64,000 nt of DNA from Sophora flavescens. Taxonomy: Eukaryota > Streptophyta > Magnoliopsida > Fabales > Fabaceae. The notes under the pieces are model-generated. The model was not told the DNA's origin and ran no database searches. It worked only from the letters and a program-made list of their open reading frames with translations. The position numbers were made by a program, and so were the translations under genes. Where the stretch lies: assembly GCA_030762895.1 (NCBI GenBank), contig CM061068.1, forward strand, positions 74,115,228-74,179,227. Direction: 5' to 3'. Below are positions 22,146 to 34,699 of this stretch, piece by piece (position 1 is the first letter of the stretch; every line of letters begins with the position of its first letter).

Positions 22146-23175
22146 TTTTCTATCTTAGGTTACAGGGGCTTTGTGGGGGATTCTGGGTGGAATCGTGGAG
22201 GGAGATAGAGAGAAGGGGGAGGGGTGGAGGGAGATGAGAGAGAAAGGGATAAAAAATTAGAGTAGATATTTTTTTACTTTTAAGGGTATTTTGTAATAAA
22301 TTTTTTTAAAAAGAAATGTAGGGGTGGATGGAGCAAGTAGTAGCTCCCCTTAAAAGGAATGGATTGAATTTGTTTTGACTGAAAGGTTCCATTTTGTATA
22401 AAGGGATATATTTTTAAAAAAATAATACAGAACATTTGATTGTGCTTTTATTATGGTGTTTTGATGTTATCAATGTTATTTGAAGCATAAGGAAGTGATT
22501 TTAAAGAACTAGTTTCTTTTTAATTTGTAGTAAAGAAAACTAAGCTTCGGTATCTAGTTGATTGTTTTAATCTTGTGAAGGTTTATTTATTTATTTTTTG
22601 GAATTGTAAATTTTGAGTTATTAATTTCAAAATAAAATAAAATAATTTTAAAATTTAGTAACTGTGTCACTATCATGTCACAAAGCCCGCATTTTTCACT
22701 CATGCTTTTTATTATCTATTAATAACGCAGCATAAATTACATAATTACAATAATAGTAAAATTCAGAGTGATGCCATTTGCAAATAATTTTTCTTGTATC
22801 ATTCTTACACTACTTTTTTTAGATAATAAAACAAGAAAAACACATTTCTAACATTTTCTCTTTCTACCTTTTATTTTCCAAACGAGCAAGCTTTAAAAAT
22901 AATGAAAGAAAAATGATATGAAAATATCATTTCACATTCTTTAGTATTAAGAGCGGAAATGCATTTGTTCCCATACTTCGCACTTAAAATTGACCAAGAC
23001 CCCATCCACTATGGAACTCACTTCAATATGTAGAACTAAATGGCAATGGCAACATATCATAAGAGATTCACTGTAGCAAAGCACAGAAAAATGTTTAAAT
23101 AGCAAGACATAGTTTACTCCATTTCTGAATTGGTAAGCACATTGCTAGGAAACAATATGAACTTCTAATTCTGCC
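22146..23175. other. AT-rich intergenic sequence, MED19 3' flank
   Basis: No gene, no LTR and no MITE was recognised. It contains a purine-rich run near 22190-22250 (GGGAGATAGAGAGA-like) and several A/T tracts. It lies between the broken hAT and the last MED19 exon and should hold the MED19 3' UTR and poly(A) site near its right end. Confidence 0.5.
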
Positions 23176-26100
23176 TCATTGTCTAGTATTTGTTCGCTTG
23201 CAAACAGAAGGATTGTTGCTTGTCTCAGCCTTCCTTTTCTGAAAGACAATTTTTGACTTTAGTGTAACTTTATAAGTTGCATATAAATACAATTTATTAC
23301 TTGAAGCAATCAGTGCAACTACCATTGTTTAACTTGAAACTAATTTTGAAAATATAGCATATTTTTGCTCTTGAATTCTGCTAAAATTTAAGGGAGCTTA
23401 CTATGCACTCTCTCCAGGCACTTCACAATAAACAGTAGTAAATTCAATAATATATAATATTTTAGTCAAACCAAAATCATATGTTAGTTAGCTTAGTATG
23501 GTTAATGGTAATAACTATTCTAAATTTCTCACTCAAACAGGAATTATGCAATATACCTTAGTTATGACATGTAAAGAAAGCAAGGACAATCAGCCTGCAT
23601 CTAGTATTTGGTTTTTTACAGGATGACAAAAATGATATAAATAGTAAAGAGAACATTTAATTTTTAATGTAGGACATATAATCATGCATGACAATGGGAA
23701 GAAGGACTAGGAGCAAACCTTGTCTTGTTGATTCTTCAATTGCAAGTGATGATAATCATGGTGTCTAATGCTATTGTTTTCAACACAACTTCCATCTTTT
23801 AATTGATGTAGTTTGTGCCTCCTATCTTTATCACCCTTTCCACCCATATCTTTGTCCTTTCTCTTCTTCCTCTCTTTATCTCTAGATTTGTTCTCAAACT
23901 TTGGCACTGCAGTTGCTAGCCCCTTCTGGGCCTGTGTATAATATATCAGCATCATGCATCTTTTTAGTATGCCAATCAAAAAAGGCAATTTGAATTACTC
24001 AGCTTTCTTTAATGTGAAGAAAAGGATCAAATGTGCAGCCACATAAAAAAGAGTTAAAATCTTACAGAAGAAAGGTGTATGGGATCCATTTCCCTCATAT
24101 GGAAAGCTTCACTTAGTACATCCAAGTCGAAAAGCTGTAAGCACCTTTTTTTCTCACTTGTGTGGGCGTTCCTACAGAGCTGATCAAGTTCCATTCCTTC
24201 TCCCTTCTTGATTTTTGTGTCACCCACCACATTGTGAAGATAGTGTGTCTCTGAAATTGACAATGGATGTGATCTCTTGCAGAAGAATTCATAGTAAGGC
24301 CAAAGCTTATATTGATTTATGAGATCACGAGCACCTCCAAGTTCTCTATGCCCTGATTCCAATAAATAACCTTATTGAACTAAATATATGGAAAGAAATA
24401 TGGAGTTCATGCATTGATTACAAGTTTACAACAAAAAATCAAAAGCTGAAGAGCCATCTGAAAGTATGTTTCCATCAGAAATTAACCAGCAGCTACTAAT
24501 AAAAGGGGATGACATGTGACAATCAAAAAAGTAAATCTGATCAAAACTACTCAAACTACCTCCAGAGGCCCAATGCTCTCAAAAGAATTAAGGGGGAAAA
24601 AGCATTTTGCATTGGTAAAGCCCTATGCAGAGAGCGTCCACGACCGCAGGCAGAAAGTTAAAAAAAACATATATATAGTAGAAGACCAAAGAAAATGTCT
24701 ATTTGTGTGATCATGAATTAGTAATTGTTAAAATCTTCCCTGAAACATTAACAGAGAGTTATCTTGCTCAACTATTATTCCCAATTTCAAGACACCTGGA
24801 AAATGTCAGTGCTAAGAGTTTTTTTTTTTAAAAGACAAAGAAAGCAGACTAATATATGTTGTTGAAAAATGAAAACATAATAGAAGGCCTCGGGGTTGGA
24901 GGGTTGGAAAGGACATCCCCACAGCAATCATGACAACAAACTGGACCATTTTTGGTGTTTTAACTAGAAAACAAAGAATAATCCATCATATTGCTTTTAC
25001 TCATATGCACATAGTAATTAGAAAAGGGATCATGAGCACTAGCTTACAAAATAATCCACTGAGGATGAGTTAACATACACGATAGAACATGAACGCTAGT
25101 TAATCTAGTCATCAGTGAAGTAATGTAAAGAGAAATATGGGAAATTCACACTTTTAAATGTTAGAACACAGGATTTTACTAAATGATCATCTCACGATCA
25201 TGAAGGTCCAATAAACTCCATTTGCTATATCACTGACTATAAACCTCATGAAATTCTCTGAACGTGAGGCTCCAATAAACAGTGAAGATTGAACCAAGAA
25301 ATCAAGCAAGCATCTATATGAGAAATTCTTAGTCCAGGAGTAAGTGAAATTTATTACTCCATACATAATGTCAGGTTTGATATCATTTTTACACACTTGT
25401 ATCACATCCAATAATCTACAACAATACTATCATGGATCCATCATCCATGTCTTACATCCAATAATCTAGAGTAAGAAATTTCAGTTACTCCAAGAGAAAG
25501 GTAAGAGCTCCAAGAATGTTGTACAAAATATACTTTCTAGTTTCCGCAAAACACTGCAGTAACTAATCCCCGTGGGTGTATTATTGGAAGATATACTTTC
25601 CACAAGCTACATACGACATGGTCATATTCTTCACTTGGTCACAGGAGGGTCAAAAGACACACTATAGTGACTACAAATTAGAAGAATTTATCTTATTCCT
25701 TCATCATACAATAATTTTATTCCTTTATTATACAAAAGTCATGAAAAACATCCTTTGAGCAATATGCTTCAACGTAGATAACTTTATCTAAGACAAATAT
25801 CGAAAAGAAAAAGATAAGATGTGTTGTAGTAAGCCATACCACTTTTAGCCCCTCAGTAATCAAAGCGAGTGTTTTGAGAGAGAGAAGGTAGGGGGGGGGG
25901 GGGACCAAATTATAATCGACAAAATTTTTTCCTAATAAGATTATATATCAGAATTTCTCACTACTTCTTACATTTAGTCATTATTGTGCTTCATTCTAGA
26001 TTTTTGTAGGATTGAATACTAATTAAATAAAGCCATCATATACCCTTAGTAAACAAATAGTAATAGTGTGTCATAATTTATAAAGGCAAAATAAATACAA

Positions 26101-26533
26101 TGAGTAACCCTGTCTAAACATCTCAAATAAAGGCCTTTGAGTCTTTGACTATGAAACAATTCATGGTTCCCCACGCCAATACCCCCACTCCACAGAAAAA
26201 TGAGGACCATTTTTGTAGTACAGAAAGCTCTTACTTACAACTACTAAAATAGTGAAATAATCTTCTGTATTTGACAATCCATTGATTCAATACGAATTAT
26301 AAAAGAAATATCGTATCTATGAATGATTATATTATGTATGCCACATGGTAAACCAAATGCTTCCTAAGTGTTCCTATTCAGCTATTCTAAAACAAAATAA
26401 TCATGACTTGTGAGGAAAATTAGTTATACTTAACTTGCACATTCACATTATCAAGAAAAATAGGAAAGTAAACAAACAATATGCCACATCATAAGTTCTT
26501 ACCCCTCCCAAATCTTTTGCTTTCAAGATCCAT
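23176..26533 (-). CDS. MED19: Mediator of RNA polymerase II transcription subunit 19 (plant MED19), 197 aa
   Basis: This is the one host gene recognised. Four coding exons can be read on the minus strand: 26533-26503, 24352-24066, 23931-23719 and 23238-23176. All introns are GT-AG and together the exons give exactly 198 codons including TGA. The first exon encodes MDLESKRFGR. The second carries the family core RELGGARDLI, FFCKRSHPLSISETHYLHNV and VGDTKIKKGEGMELDQL, matching the very conserved plant MED19 segment. The third is the basic Lys/Arg/Asp-rich region (DKERKKRKDKD). The last begins KRKAETSN and ends at TGA. The usual plant length is about 200-220 aa, so the protein is near full length with a shortened basic tail. 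MED19 links the Mediator head and middle modules in the nucleus and relays transcription-factor signals to RNA polymerase II. The exon 1 assignment rests on phase (one base carried over) and on the FGRG motif. Confidence 0.85.
24353..26502 (-). other. Large first intron of MED19
   Basis: About 2150 bp from a GTAAG donor to a TCAG acceptor. It is AT-rich and contains a G-run of 12 or more bases near 25890. No transposase or RT sequence was recognised in it, unlike almost all other intervals of this size in the window. Confidence 0.65.
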
Positions 26534-26966
26534 CTTTTAGACAACCTCAAAAAATGCAGCTCAAATGCATCTACACTAAACAATATCAACAAATACATCC
26601 AATATCCATAAGAAGTTACTGCCATGAAATTATGGACAACAAAGGAATTCTTTGAGCAATGAAGTTGTACACTCTCAACAAAATCTGGACTAAAGTATCA
26701 TACAATGACATATCTTGAAAGATGTAAAAGCATACATCAAATTGCCTCAGAATATAAAACCCATCTGAGAAGCGGGCTTTCCCAGCAAATAAAAGTCCAC
26801 ACCGCTCCCCAAAAACATGATTATCCAACAAAGTTAAAAACTTTACACATTTGGAGTCAATTAAAAATTTAAAATTAAGGTTCAAAAGATAAATAAATAA
26901 AGAAAAACCTAATCGACACTCTTGGCCAGTTCAAAACCCTGAAAATGAATGAATCAGGGAAGATAC

Positions 26967-27075
26967 CTGAGAACAGAGTAGGAGCTAGGGTTAGGGCTAC
27001 GTTGTTGTTTGCAATTTTTGAACCAACAAAAATTTTTGACCTGGGAATAGAAAAATTCCAGTTCTTCATTTAGTT
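26967..27075 (-). other. Putative MED19 5' UTR exon
   Basis: On the minus strand this has a pyrimidine-rich leader with CCCTAACCCTAGC and ends CTGTTCTCAG before a good donor (GTATCT at 26966-26961). A leader intron would then join it near the ATG at 26533. The acceptor is not certain (one candidate lies near 26577), and the upstream promoter would lie at about 27076-27250. The transcription start was not determined. Confidence 0.45.
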
Positions 27076-27862
27076 TCTTTCTAATTTATTATTTAAAAAA
27101 AAAGTGATGAAAAGGAGAACCTAATATGAGAAAGAGAAACTGCGGAATCATATAAAACCACTTCCGCTCACGCCTCACAGAAATGGGCTCAGTGAAGTAG
27201 CGTTAGGCACCAAAATTACCACTAACAGCACGTTAGAGAAAGGTCTTGTTTTTATGAAGAAAGGAAAAAAATGTTACTTTTTTTTGGTGGATAAACGAGG
27301 ATCAAAAATGTTACTTGGGTTTTGTAAAAAGAGTAAAGTCCAAATTAATCTTGAAATTTTTTGAGAATTTATTTTTGAGTGTGTGTGTGTGGGAAAGATT
27401 ATTTTTTCTTGTTTCAGTCGTTTTTTAGCTTAAAAATTGTTTCATAGATAATCTATCATGTTTGGAATTTTGCTTAAATTTATAAAACAAAACTTTTTTT
27501 AGGGAAAAAAATTTGTTTTTTCTAAGTTAAGATGGTTGTGATTTGATTATTTTTCATTCTCAAAACTTTCTTCTCTGTTTACCCCTACAAAAGATACTTC
27601 TAAACAAATATTATTAAATTATACATATAACTTTATACCCTTTTTTCTTAATTTATTATATAAAAGTGATTTTTTTTGCATCACCCAAACGAAATAGATT
27701 ATCTTGAAATCACTTTTCAGCAAACAGACCCAAACAAAAACAGATTCTGATTATAATTGATTATCACAATACTTGATTATACAAAAATTGATTATCAACA
27801 TAATCTTTTTTCCACATTTCCCAAATACACTCTTAGGCTCCGTTTAGTAAGTCCAAAAATAT
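27076..27862. other. AT-rich intergenic DNA with presumed MED19 promoter
   Basis: No gene seen. A GTGTGTGTGTG tract lies near 27380. The left part abuts the putative MED19 leader, so its promoter should be here. No convincing core elements could be singled out. Confidence 0.4.
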
Positions 27863-28816
27863 GGGCTGTGTTTGGGAGTTTTGAAGAGCATGGAGTGGAG
27901 TAGTTAGTAATTGAGTGGTTTATGATAGAATAGCGTGTAGTGGTGAAAGTAAATCACTCTATTGTTGGAAGTTTAATGAGAAAATCTCAAACCTCCAATT
28001 TGGATGGTATAAAAATTGGGGGTTTGGGTTGGATGGAGTGATTTGGGTTATCATCTCAAATCATCCAACGTCATTACTAAATAAACTCCCAAACAATAAG
28101 TTAATACCTTTTAACCACTCCACTCCATTACTAATCATCTCACCCCACCCTCCCAAATAGGGGTGTTCGAGGATAGGTTTGGATCGGTTTTGAGGCAAAA
28201 AGTCGTCCGATCCAAAGATTAAATAGACATGCGGTTTGGTTTGGTTTGGATTGTTCCCTTAACAAAAATCCGATCCGATCTGTTTAAAATGCGGTTTGGA
28301 TTGGATCGGTTGATTCGGTTTTTACCGACACATGGTTACATATTCATATTACATCAAATAATCAAGAATACAAGCTAAATTGAACAAAATCTTAAATATT
28401 TATATACTTGTTGATACATTCATGTAATATCATTTCATAAAATATGTATAAAATAAAATAAAAACATCATCATCATCTAGTTTCAAAACATCTTTTATTT
28501 ATGTTTAGAACATTAGAAATAAAATAAAAAAAATTACATCAAATCAAACTAGTAAGCATTATTAGGAAAAACCAACAAATAAAAAAATTATAGTGCAAAA
28601 AATATAATAAACATATATTAAATTTTATGTATGCGGATTGGTTCAGTTTTGAAAAGGGGATCCAATATCCGATCCGATCTGATCGGTTTTCACAAAACAA
28701 GATCCAAAAAAATCCAAAAGACATCGGTTCTGTTCGGTTTTCGGTTTGTTTGGATCGGTTTTCGGATATTTTTTGGATCGCTTGGATATGAACATCCCTA
28801 CTCCCAAACATAGCCC
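27863..28816. mobile_element. Tourist-like MITE (about 303 bp) split by a hAT MITE
   Basis: Left terminus GGGCTGTGTTTGGGAG (27863-27878) is the inverted match, with one mismatch, of the right terminus CTCCCAAACATAGCCC (28801-28816). Inner sequences continue to pair loosely (GGAGTGGAGTAGTTAGTAAT against ATTACTAATCATCTCACCCC). Flanking trinucleotides are TAT and TAA, close to the TWA target of PIF/Harbinger-Tourist elements. It has no coding sequence. The right terminal repeat is broken by the element at 28158-28800. Confidence 0.7.
28158..28800. mobile_element. hAT-type MITE, 643 bp, with perfect 8-bp target duplication
   Basis: Flanked by CTCCCAAA on both sides (28150-28157 and 28801-28808). 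The termini TAGGGGTGTTCG and CGAACATCCCTA-like (end ATGAACATCCCTA) are inverted repeats, and the subterminal sequence repeats GGATCGGTTT and its complement many times. The 8-bp duplication points to the hAT superfamily. There is no transposase; a short ORF in the GGATCGG-rich repeats is incidental. Confidence 0.88.
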
Positions 28817-29723
28817 TAATTTCTAGCTTATTGGATTAACTTATAAGCTTGTTTGACTGAAATAGAGGTGTTTGATAAACAAGCTTATCTCATTAACTTA
28901 TATTTTTCTTCACAAGCTAATTTATCTAGCTTATGGCTTATAACTTATAACTTATTGAGTTTTATCTCGTTTTTACCCTATTCATTTAATGAAATTCCTA
29001 CTTCACCATGTCTATCATAAATATGTCCTATTATGTCATTTTACATTTATAAGCTAGTTCAACTGTTAATTTTACCAAACACTTCAAATTCAATCAGACA
29101 ATTTTTCAACTATTAGCTATTGAAATGGGTAACTATAAACACGAGAAGGGGTTGAATTATATTTATCATAATTTAGATATAAATTATAAACCTTTTCACA
29201 CACAGAAGCTAGGGACAGACAAGTATTTTGACTAAGCACCGACGGGTGACTTTTCTGACGGTTTTTCAACAAAAAAAAACACAATCATGCCAGATTTAAA
29301 ACTTGTTTGATATTCACACTTTACCCACTTTAGTTAGTTAACAAATAAGATAAACAAAATGACTAAAGAGATAAGGATAGATATAATGATTGACACAACT
29401 ATCTTATCCCGGTTCACCCCTTAAAAACCAGGGCTACGTCCATTCTTTGGCAGCACCAAGTTTTCTCCACTATAACTGATCAGGTTACATAACTCAAGTA
29501 TTTTTTGCACACATAGCCTCTCCAGGCTCCAAGACAAGTATTGTTTGCACACCTAACCTCTTCAGGCTCATTCAAATTTGTTTGAGAAAGGATTGTAATA
29601 AATACAATTTGCAAGTCTTTCACTAACACTCGGAAAAGTGAATTAAATGTGAAGTAAAGAATGCAAAATAACTTCAAATGATTGAAGAATACAGATTGAA
29701 AGATTGAAGAAATAAATGTGTTG
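28817..29723. other. AT-rich repeat sequence, right part resembling a copia-type LTR
   Basis: 28817-29125 is rich in AGCTTAT/ATAAGCT motifs, as in unclassified plant MITEs, but no borders were fixed. 29140-29720 contains ACACGAGAAGGGGTTGAATTA and a phrase CCCGGTTCACCCCTTAAAAA that recall LTR sequences common in legume copia elements. No TG..CA borders, primer site or gene could be defined, so this is a tentative call. Confidence 0.35.
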
Positions 29724-32700
29724 TGTAACCCCCCTGGGCATTGCATTGTAAATACATGCGGAAATAAATTCTAAAGTAATTTGCCGATTGTTTTCGGAAA
29801 GTTGTTTTCTTTTAAGGCAGAAAACTGGGTATAAAAATTTTCTTCTGCGGATAACTCTGAAAAACCAAGATACATACATCTAAACAGTAAAATCACATTC
29901 ATAACAAAGTCGTCACGACATACAACTCTAAAATTGTTTCGATTTTCAAAAAGAGAAAATTAAACCAAAGACTATTGTATAACACCACATTTACTGCCCT
30001 TTTCAAATATACAACCCAACCAAGACTCCTAAGTTGGTCGCTCTACAAGACATTTATTGGAAAGACCCCCGTGGTCATCCCACGATCAAAAGTTTCTTCA
30101 AACATCTAGATCCAAGTCTCCGAGTAACTTAGGAAAAACTCCTCTGCACCATTTGTACTAAAGTACCAAGGTACAGCAAGACCAGAAGAAACCTGATATA
30201 TTTGTAAGGGTGAGACACCAATATATGGATTTAAACAAGATAACCATATGTATGACATACAAAACACCATATAGACATATAAAGTCATATATCTTAAAAA
30301 AATGCATGACACTTCAATATTCAGGCTCTAACTTAATATCATGAGATATCAACTTCATTTTTCATTTAATCTAATCAAGCTTTTTACCTGGGTCATTGTC
30401 AACGAAAAGAATCCAATGCCCAACACCTTTGTAACTCATTGGTAGATCACTCAGCAGCCAAGGGTTATTGCACACAAGTTATGACATCTCAATTGTCATT
30501 ACGATAAACGGGAAACTTCTGTCCATGCATTGGAAGATCACTCAGCAACCAATGGTTATCGTAGTTCATGGGCGTATTTCCCCAAAATTCATTGGCCAAC
30601 ACATGACTCAATGATTTCTCACTGGTAACATGGCACGTCTGCCAAACAAATGCATGTAAAAATCATTTTATTCTCAAGGTTTATCTGTGTGTGCATTCTT
30701 TCCTTGTCGAAGCTCAAAGGCTAACTACTATTCATAAAATATTTAACTTTAAAATTATTCAACATCAATAGGGGATACGAAGTCCGAGCGCTCAATTACA
30801 ACGCCCTAAACCAATGCACCAGTCTGGGCTTGTGGTCATAGAAAACAACATTCACCTCTAATAACGTCTATCACAACATGATTAGGACACACGGTCCACA
30901 ACAACGTAATTAGGACACACAGTCCACAACAACGTGACACGGATCAAAGATCTACATGTAAATTACAGAACACTAGTATTCTGACGTCTCGTATACTAGA
31001 TTCACTTTCCAATGCATTTATTCTTTTTCGTTCAGTGAAACACAAATACAAAATGAAACTTCAGCAACTTATCCAAGCTTGCCAGAATATTTTCAAAGGT
31101 AAATTTTTCCAGAAATCCTTTTCATTGAAATTCATTTAGAAACACTAAGTTATAGATAAATCCACATTTTCCTTAAACCCACCTTCTTTTGAAATTCTTC
31201 CCTTTTTCGAAACAACATCCTAACTTTAAAATATTTCAATGCTTAGTTCTTAAAATGATTTTTCACTTCATTCTTGAAAATGGTAACATACTAAAATGTA
31301 TTTCTTTCTCAATTCCATTCTTATTCTTCTTCTTTCATCAAAAGAAATTGACACATAAATTTCTTAAAATAACTTTTCATCTACATTTTGAAAAAGATAA
31401 CGTACTGAAATATTTTTACGATTTCATCCTTGTAATTATCCATTACTTTCTCTTTTATCAAAAGAAACCATCAACTAAATATTATCATTGTCAAAATTCC
31501 TCATAAGGCTTTTTAAGGCTTTTATCTCAATAATTGATTGAGCACTGACGAATGTCAGGATTCTCAGACAACAATCCGCAACAGCATAATTTTCACATCA
31601 ACATCATTTCAGATAATACAGTTCATGCCATATCTCCAAGCTATAACATATTTCTACAAATAAATCATCAAGCTCAAGTATGTAAAACAAACAATTTTAA
31701 CCACATCAGATAAACTCAGGAAATCACAATAAAATTTAAAACAACTTAACAGACCACAAATAATAGTATATAGCTATCGGGAAAAATCCCTTAGGTAAGT
31801 CCCCCTTACCTGATTCCAAAGCAAACAAGGTCTTTTGTTCTTTGTTGAGTGTTGTGATCTTCCTCGACTTGCTTCGCGACGGAAGTCTAAAGATTCCAAC
31901 ACATAACACAAGTTAAAAACAACCAAAAACATCTAATCTCCCCCAGGCATAGATTCGGCCATGATGACAAAATAGGGTTTGAGATATCAAACTTTCACTA
32001 ACTCATGGATTGATGATCCTTAAGTATTAGAGATTCATAAACAATGATCATTTAAAACTGATTGAACAAAAACTCCTCTAAGCTATTAGCCTAGGGTTTC
32101 CACCTTGACCTCCAAAATAGGCTAGAAATTTTCAAAATTTTCAAGCTCTTGGATTTAACAACTAAAGGTACAATGATCATTTAACAAAAGTTGAAACAAA
32201 ACTTCCTTGCTCCACAAATACCTAGATTCGGTCTTGTTAGGAAAATAGGGAAGGAAATTTTTGTTTGATGCAAGCTCTTAGATAACCAATATAGAGATCA
32301 TTGTGAGTCCATAGAAATTTGTTTCAAGTCAAACGGATTTTTCTACAAATTTCTAGAGATTTTTGAAGTTTCTAGATCTAAGAATAAAAAAATGAGTGAA
32401 TATAGAATAACTCTCAAAATGAATGAAAAGGAAGACTTATATGAGTAAGATTATAGAGCATTACCTTTGAAAACTTTAAGAAAATGATGATGATGATGAA
32501 CACTTGAAGAAGTAGAAACTATGGAGCTTGAAGTATGAAAGTGTGCTTAAGTGAGTGTAAAGTGTGAAAATGAAAGAAAATGAGTGTTTATATAGAGGGA
32601 GGGAGAGTGAGTGGCGTGAAGAGGAGATGATGAGTGAGCTTGGAGAGCAAGTTTGGTTAGGGGGTGTTTGGTTGGAAAAAGTGAGGAAAAGTGATTTTTT

Positions 32701-32750
32701 TGCTTATAATATGATATATTAAAAAAGGTGTAATGATGTTACTTTTTGAT
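29724..32750 (-). mobile_element. T2: T-type (Tekay-like) LTR on the minus strand, right border approximate
   Basis: The left border reads TGTAACCCCCC, the complement of the LTR terminus of T1. Reading leftwards on the minus strand, the landmarks of the T1 LTR appear in order: a TATA box (about 32587-32595, TATATAGAGGG as read on the plus strand), the AGGTAAGGGGGACTTACC segment near 31800, GGAC-N5-GTCC repeats (30885-30925) and the GGGTGAGAC/GTCTCACCC segment near 30210. There is no primer site or interior next to it, so it is best read as a solo or truncated LTR. The outer right end and target duplication were not found. Confidence 0.7.
30885..30925. repeat. 28-bp spaced GGAC-N5-GTCC units in T2
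   Basis: GGACACACGGTCC (30885-30897) and GGACACACAGTCC (30913-30925) are 28 bp apart start to start. The same 28-bp register is present in T3. Confidence 0.85.
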
Positions 32751-33838
32751 GTGACATTTGACTCACATCAACATGTCACTCCTTTTCCAACATGTCACAT
32801 TGGTCATCTCAACTCCCCATCCTGCTTCGTTGTGTACCCGGTTAAGGTTTCCGATCATATTTCTCGAAGATTTCGCCCGGATAAAATATTAGATAAGTGT
32901 TCTCCGTGTTTGATCAAGAGTGTCTTAGGGAAGACAAGTGATAAACATACTTGAGAAGATAATATACACACTAGGTAGACAGGTTAGCAACCAAGATTTT
33001 GTATGACATGTTTGTCAAACCCAATTAAATTATGAAAAAAACTAACTTTATACAAAAATGATTTTCAGGGAAACTTGTTCGATAAAAACAATTTGATTGT
33101 TTTAAGTGTTAAGTTTTAATGCATAGTTATTATAAAGTTTCTTTTATACTATCAATCAATCACATATGCTCACATATGTTTTTTAAGGTAATTATTATAA
33201 AAGTTGAGCATTTTTTTTATTATATGTTAATATATGATTAATTGAAGGTGTAAAAAAAAATCTTTACATTAAAATTAAATCCTTATCTTGAAACCAAAAT
33301 TTTTTCCCCATCTTTGTCTCTACAAAATTAACTACCAAATAAAGATTATAATTTATTAAATAAATAGCTTCATACATTTTTTTGTAAGTTACTATGTAAA
33401 AGTGATTTTTTTTACAAAACTCAAACAAGAAAAATTATCTTAAAATCACTATTAAGCACACATATCAAAAACATAAAATTAATTCTATTATTACAATCAA
33501 TTATAATAATAATTCATTATATATACCAGTGGTATTCCATAACCTTGTTAGGGAGCATGCATTCTCCCAATCTAAACTTTCTTTGTATAAAAAAAAATCA
33601 TTCTATATGTATAATTTGTTGAGATATCATTATATATGTATAATTTGTTGAAATAGCCTGTTTTCTGCAGTTAATTCAAACAGTCTAAAGTTGTTTTTGT
33701 TTTTTTTTGGTAACTGCTCTAAAAGAGTTGTTTGTGCTATGTTTTAGAAAACGAAAAATAAAAAAGTATTTTTCAATTAAAAATACATGCCTAAAACTTT
33801 TAGTATAATTTGATAAGTTTTTTTTTAAAAAAATATAA
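32751..33838. other. AT-rich intergenic DNA, nothing recognised
   Basis: No gene signature. It may include the outer part of T2 (up to about 33000). It ends with the 13-bp target duplication of the SINE (33826-33838). Confidence 0.4.
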
Positions 33839-34051
33839 CCAACGAAGGTTGGTCCGGTTGGTAAGGATACGGCTCATAACCCACAAAGTCGTGAATTTGA
33901 ATCCCACTGTCGATGTGAGAACCTCGTTGGTGGGTAATTGGTAAGTACCTCTGTAAACGTTCTTTGAGTCGTGAGGCCTGTCCTGACCCTGGTGATCTCT
34001 CGGGACCCAACTCACCTAAACTTTTTCTTACCAAAAAATAAAATAAAAAAC
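33839..34051 (+). mobile_element. tRNA-derived SINE with 13-bp target duplication
   Basis: Flanked by perfect TAAAAAAATATAA (33826-33838 and 34052-34064). The head contains a pol III A-box-like TGGTCCGGTTGG and, 35-40 bp on, a B-box-like ATTTGAATCCC, as in tRNA-related plant SINEs. The body has the phrase GTCGTGAGGCCTGTCCTGACC and the end is CTTTTTCTTA plus an A-rich tail. The long target duplication and A-rich 3' end fit LINE-type mobilisation. It is non-coding. Confidence 0.85.
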
Positions 34052-34064
34052 TAAAAAAATATAA

Positions 34065-34699
34065 TTCTTAGTGCCTTCATTTTCAAAAAAAAAATTATAT
34101 ATATATATATATATTGGTTTTGAAAATAATAAAAAACATATCATAAAAATGTATTTTTCAAAACTTATCCAAGCTCACCGTAATTCCTTATTTTATTTTT
34201 AGAAACTCCTATTTGTTTTGGACAAAAGTAATTTTGGCAAAAGAGTAATTTTTGAAAATAATAAAAAAGTATATTATAAAAATATATTTTCAAAACATAT
34301 TCATGGACACATTAATTCCCGTTTCTTATTTTTTAGAAACCACTGCTTGTTTTGAATAAAATTTATTTTGGCAGATTTTATTTCTTGTTTGGTAAAAAGG
34401 ATGAAAGCGTTTACAAGAATTTAATTTTAATATGTTATTATTGTAAATTTTTTTATGCTGATAATTAATTATAAATTATCATTAGTGTAATTTTTAGAAT
34501 AATTATGATAAATGTAAAAAAATTAATTATATGTCACTTTATAATTATTAATGTGTAAAAAAAAACTTTAAACTAACAATAGTATCAATTAAATGTTTGA
34601 GATTATTTTTCTTATGCCTCAAAAGTTTTTTTTATAATTTACTTATAATATTAAGTCTTTTTTTTTTATGTAATACAGAAACATTTTTTCCCCCAATTT
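34065..34699. other. Very AT-rich intergenic DNA
   Basis: Contains an (AT)n tract near 34095-34112 and long A and T runs. No gene or element border was found. Confidence 0.4.

Noticed and set aside
28817..29125. Third MITE with AGCTTAT/ATAAGCT motifs
   Set aside because: No matching terminal repeats or target duplication could be fixed, so it is left as unclassified AT-rich sequence.
29724..32750. Complete T-type retrotransposon at T2
   Set aside because: Only one LTR-like stretch is seen, with no primer site, interior or second LTR.
33839..33920. Possible tRNA gene
   Set aside because: Pol III box-like motifs are present but no cloverleaf can be formed, and the flanking 13-bp duplication shows a SINE.
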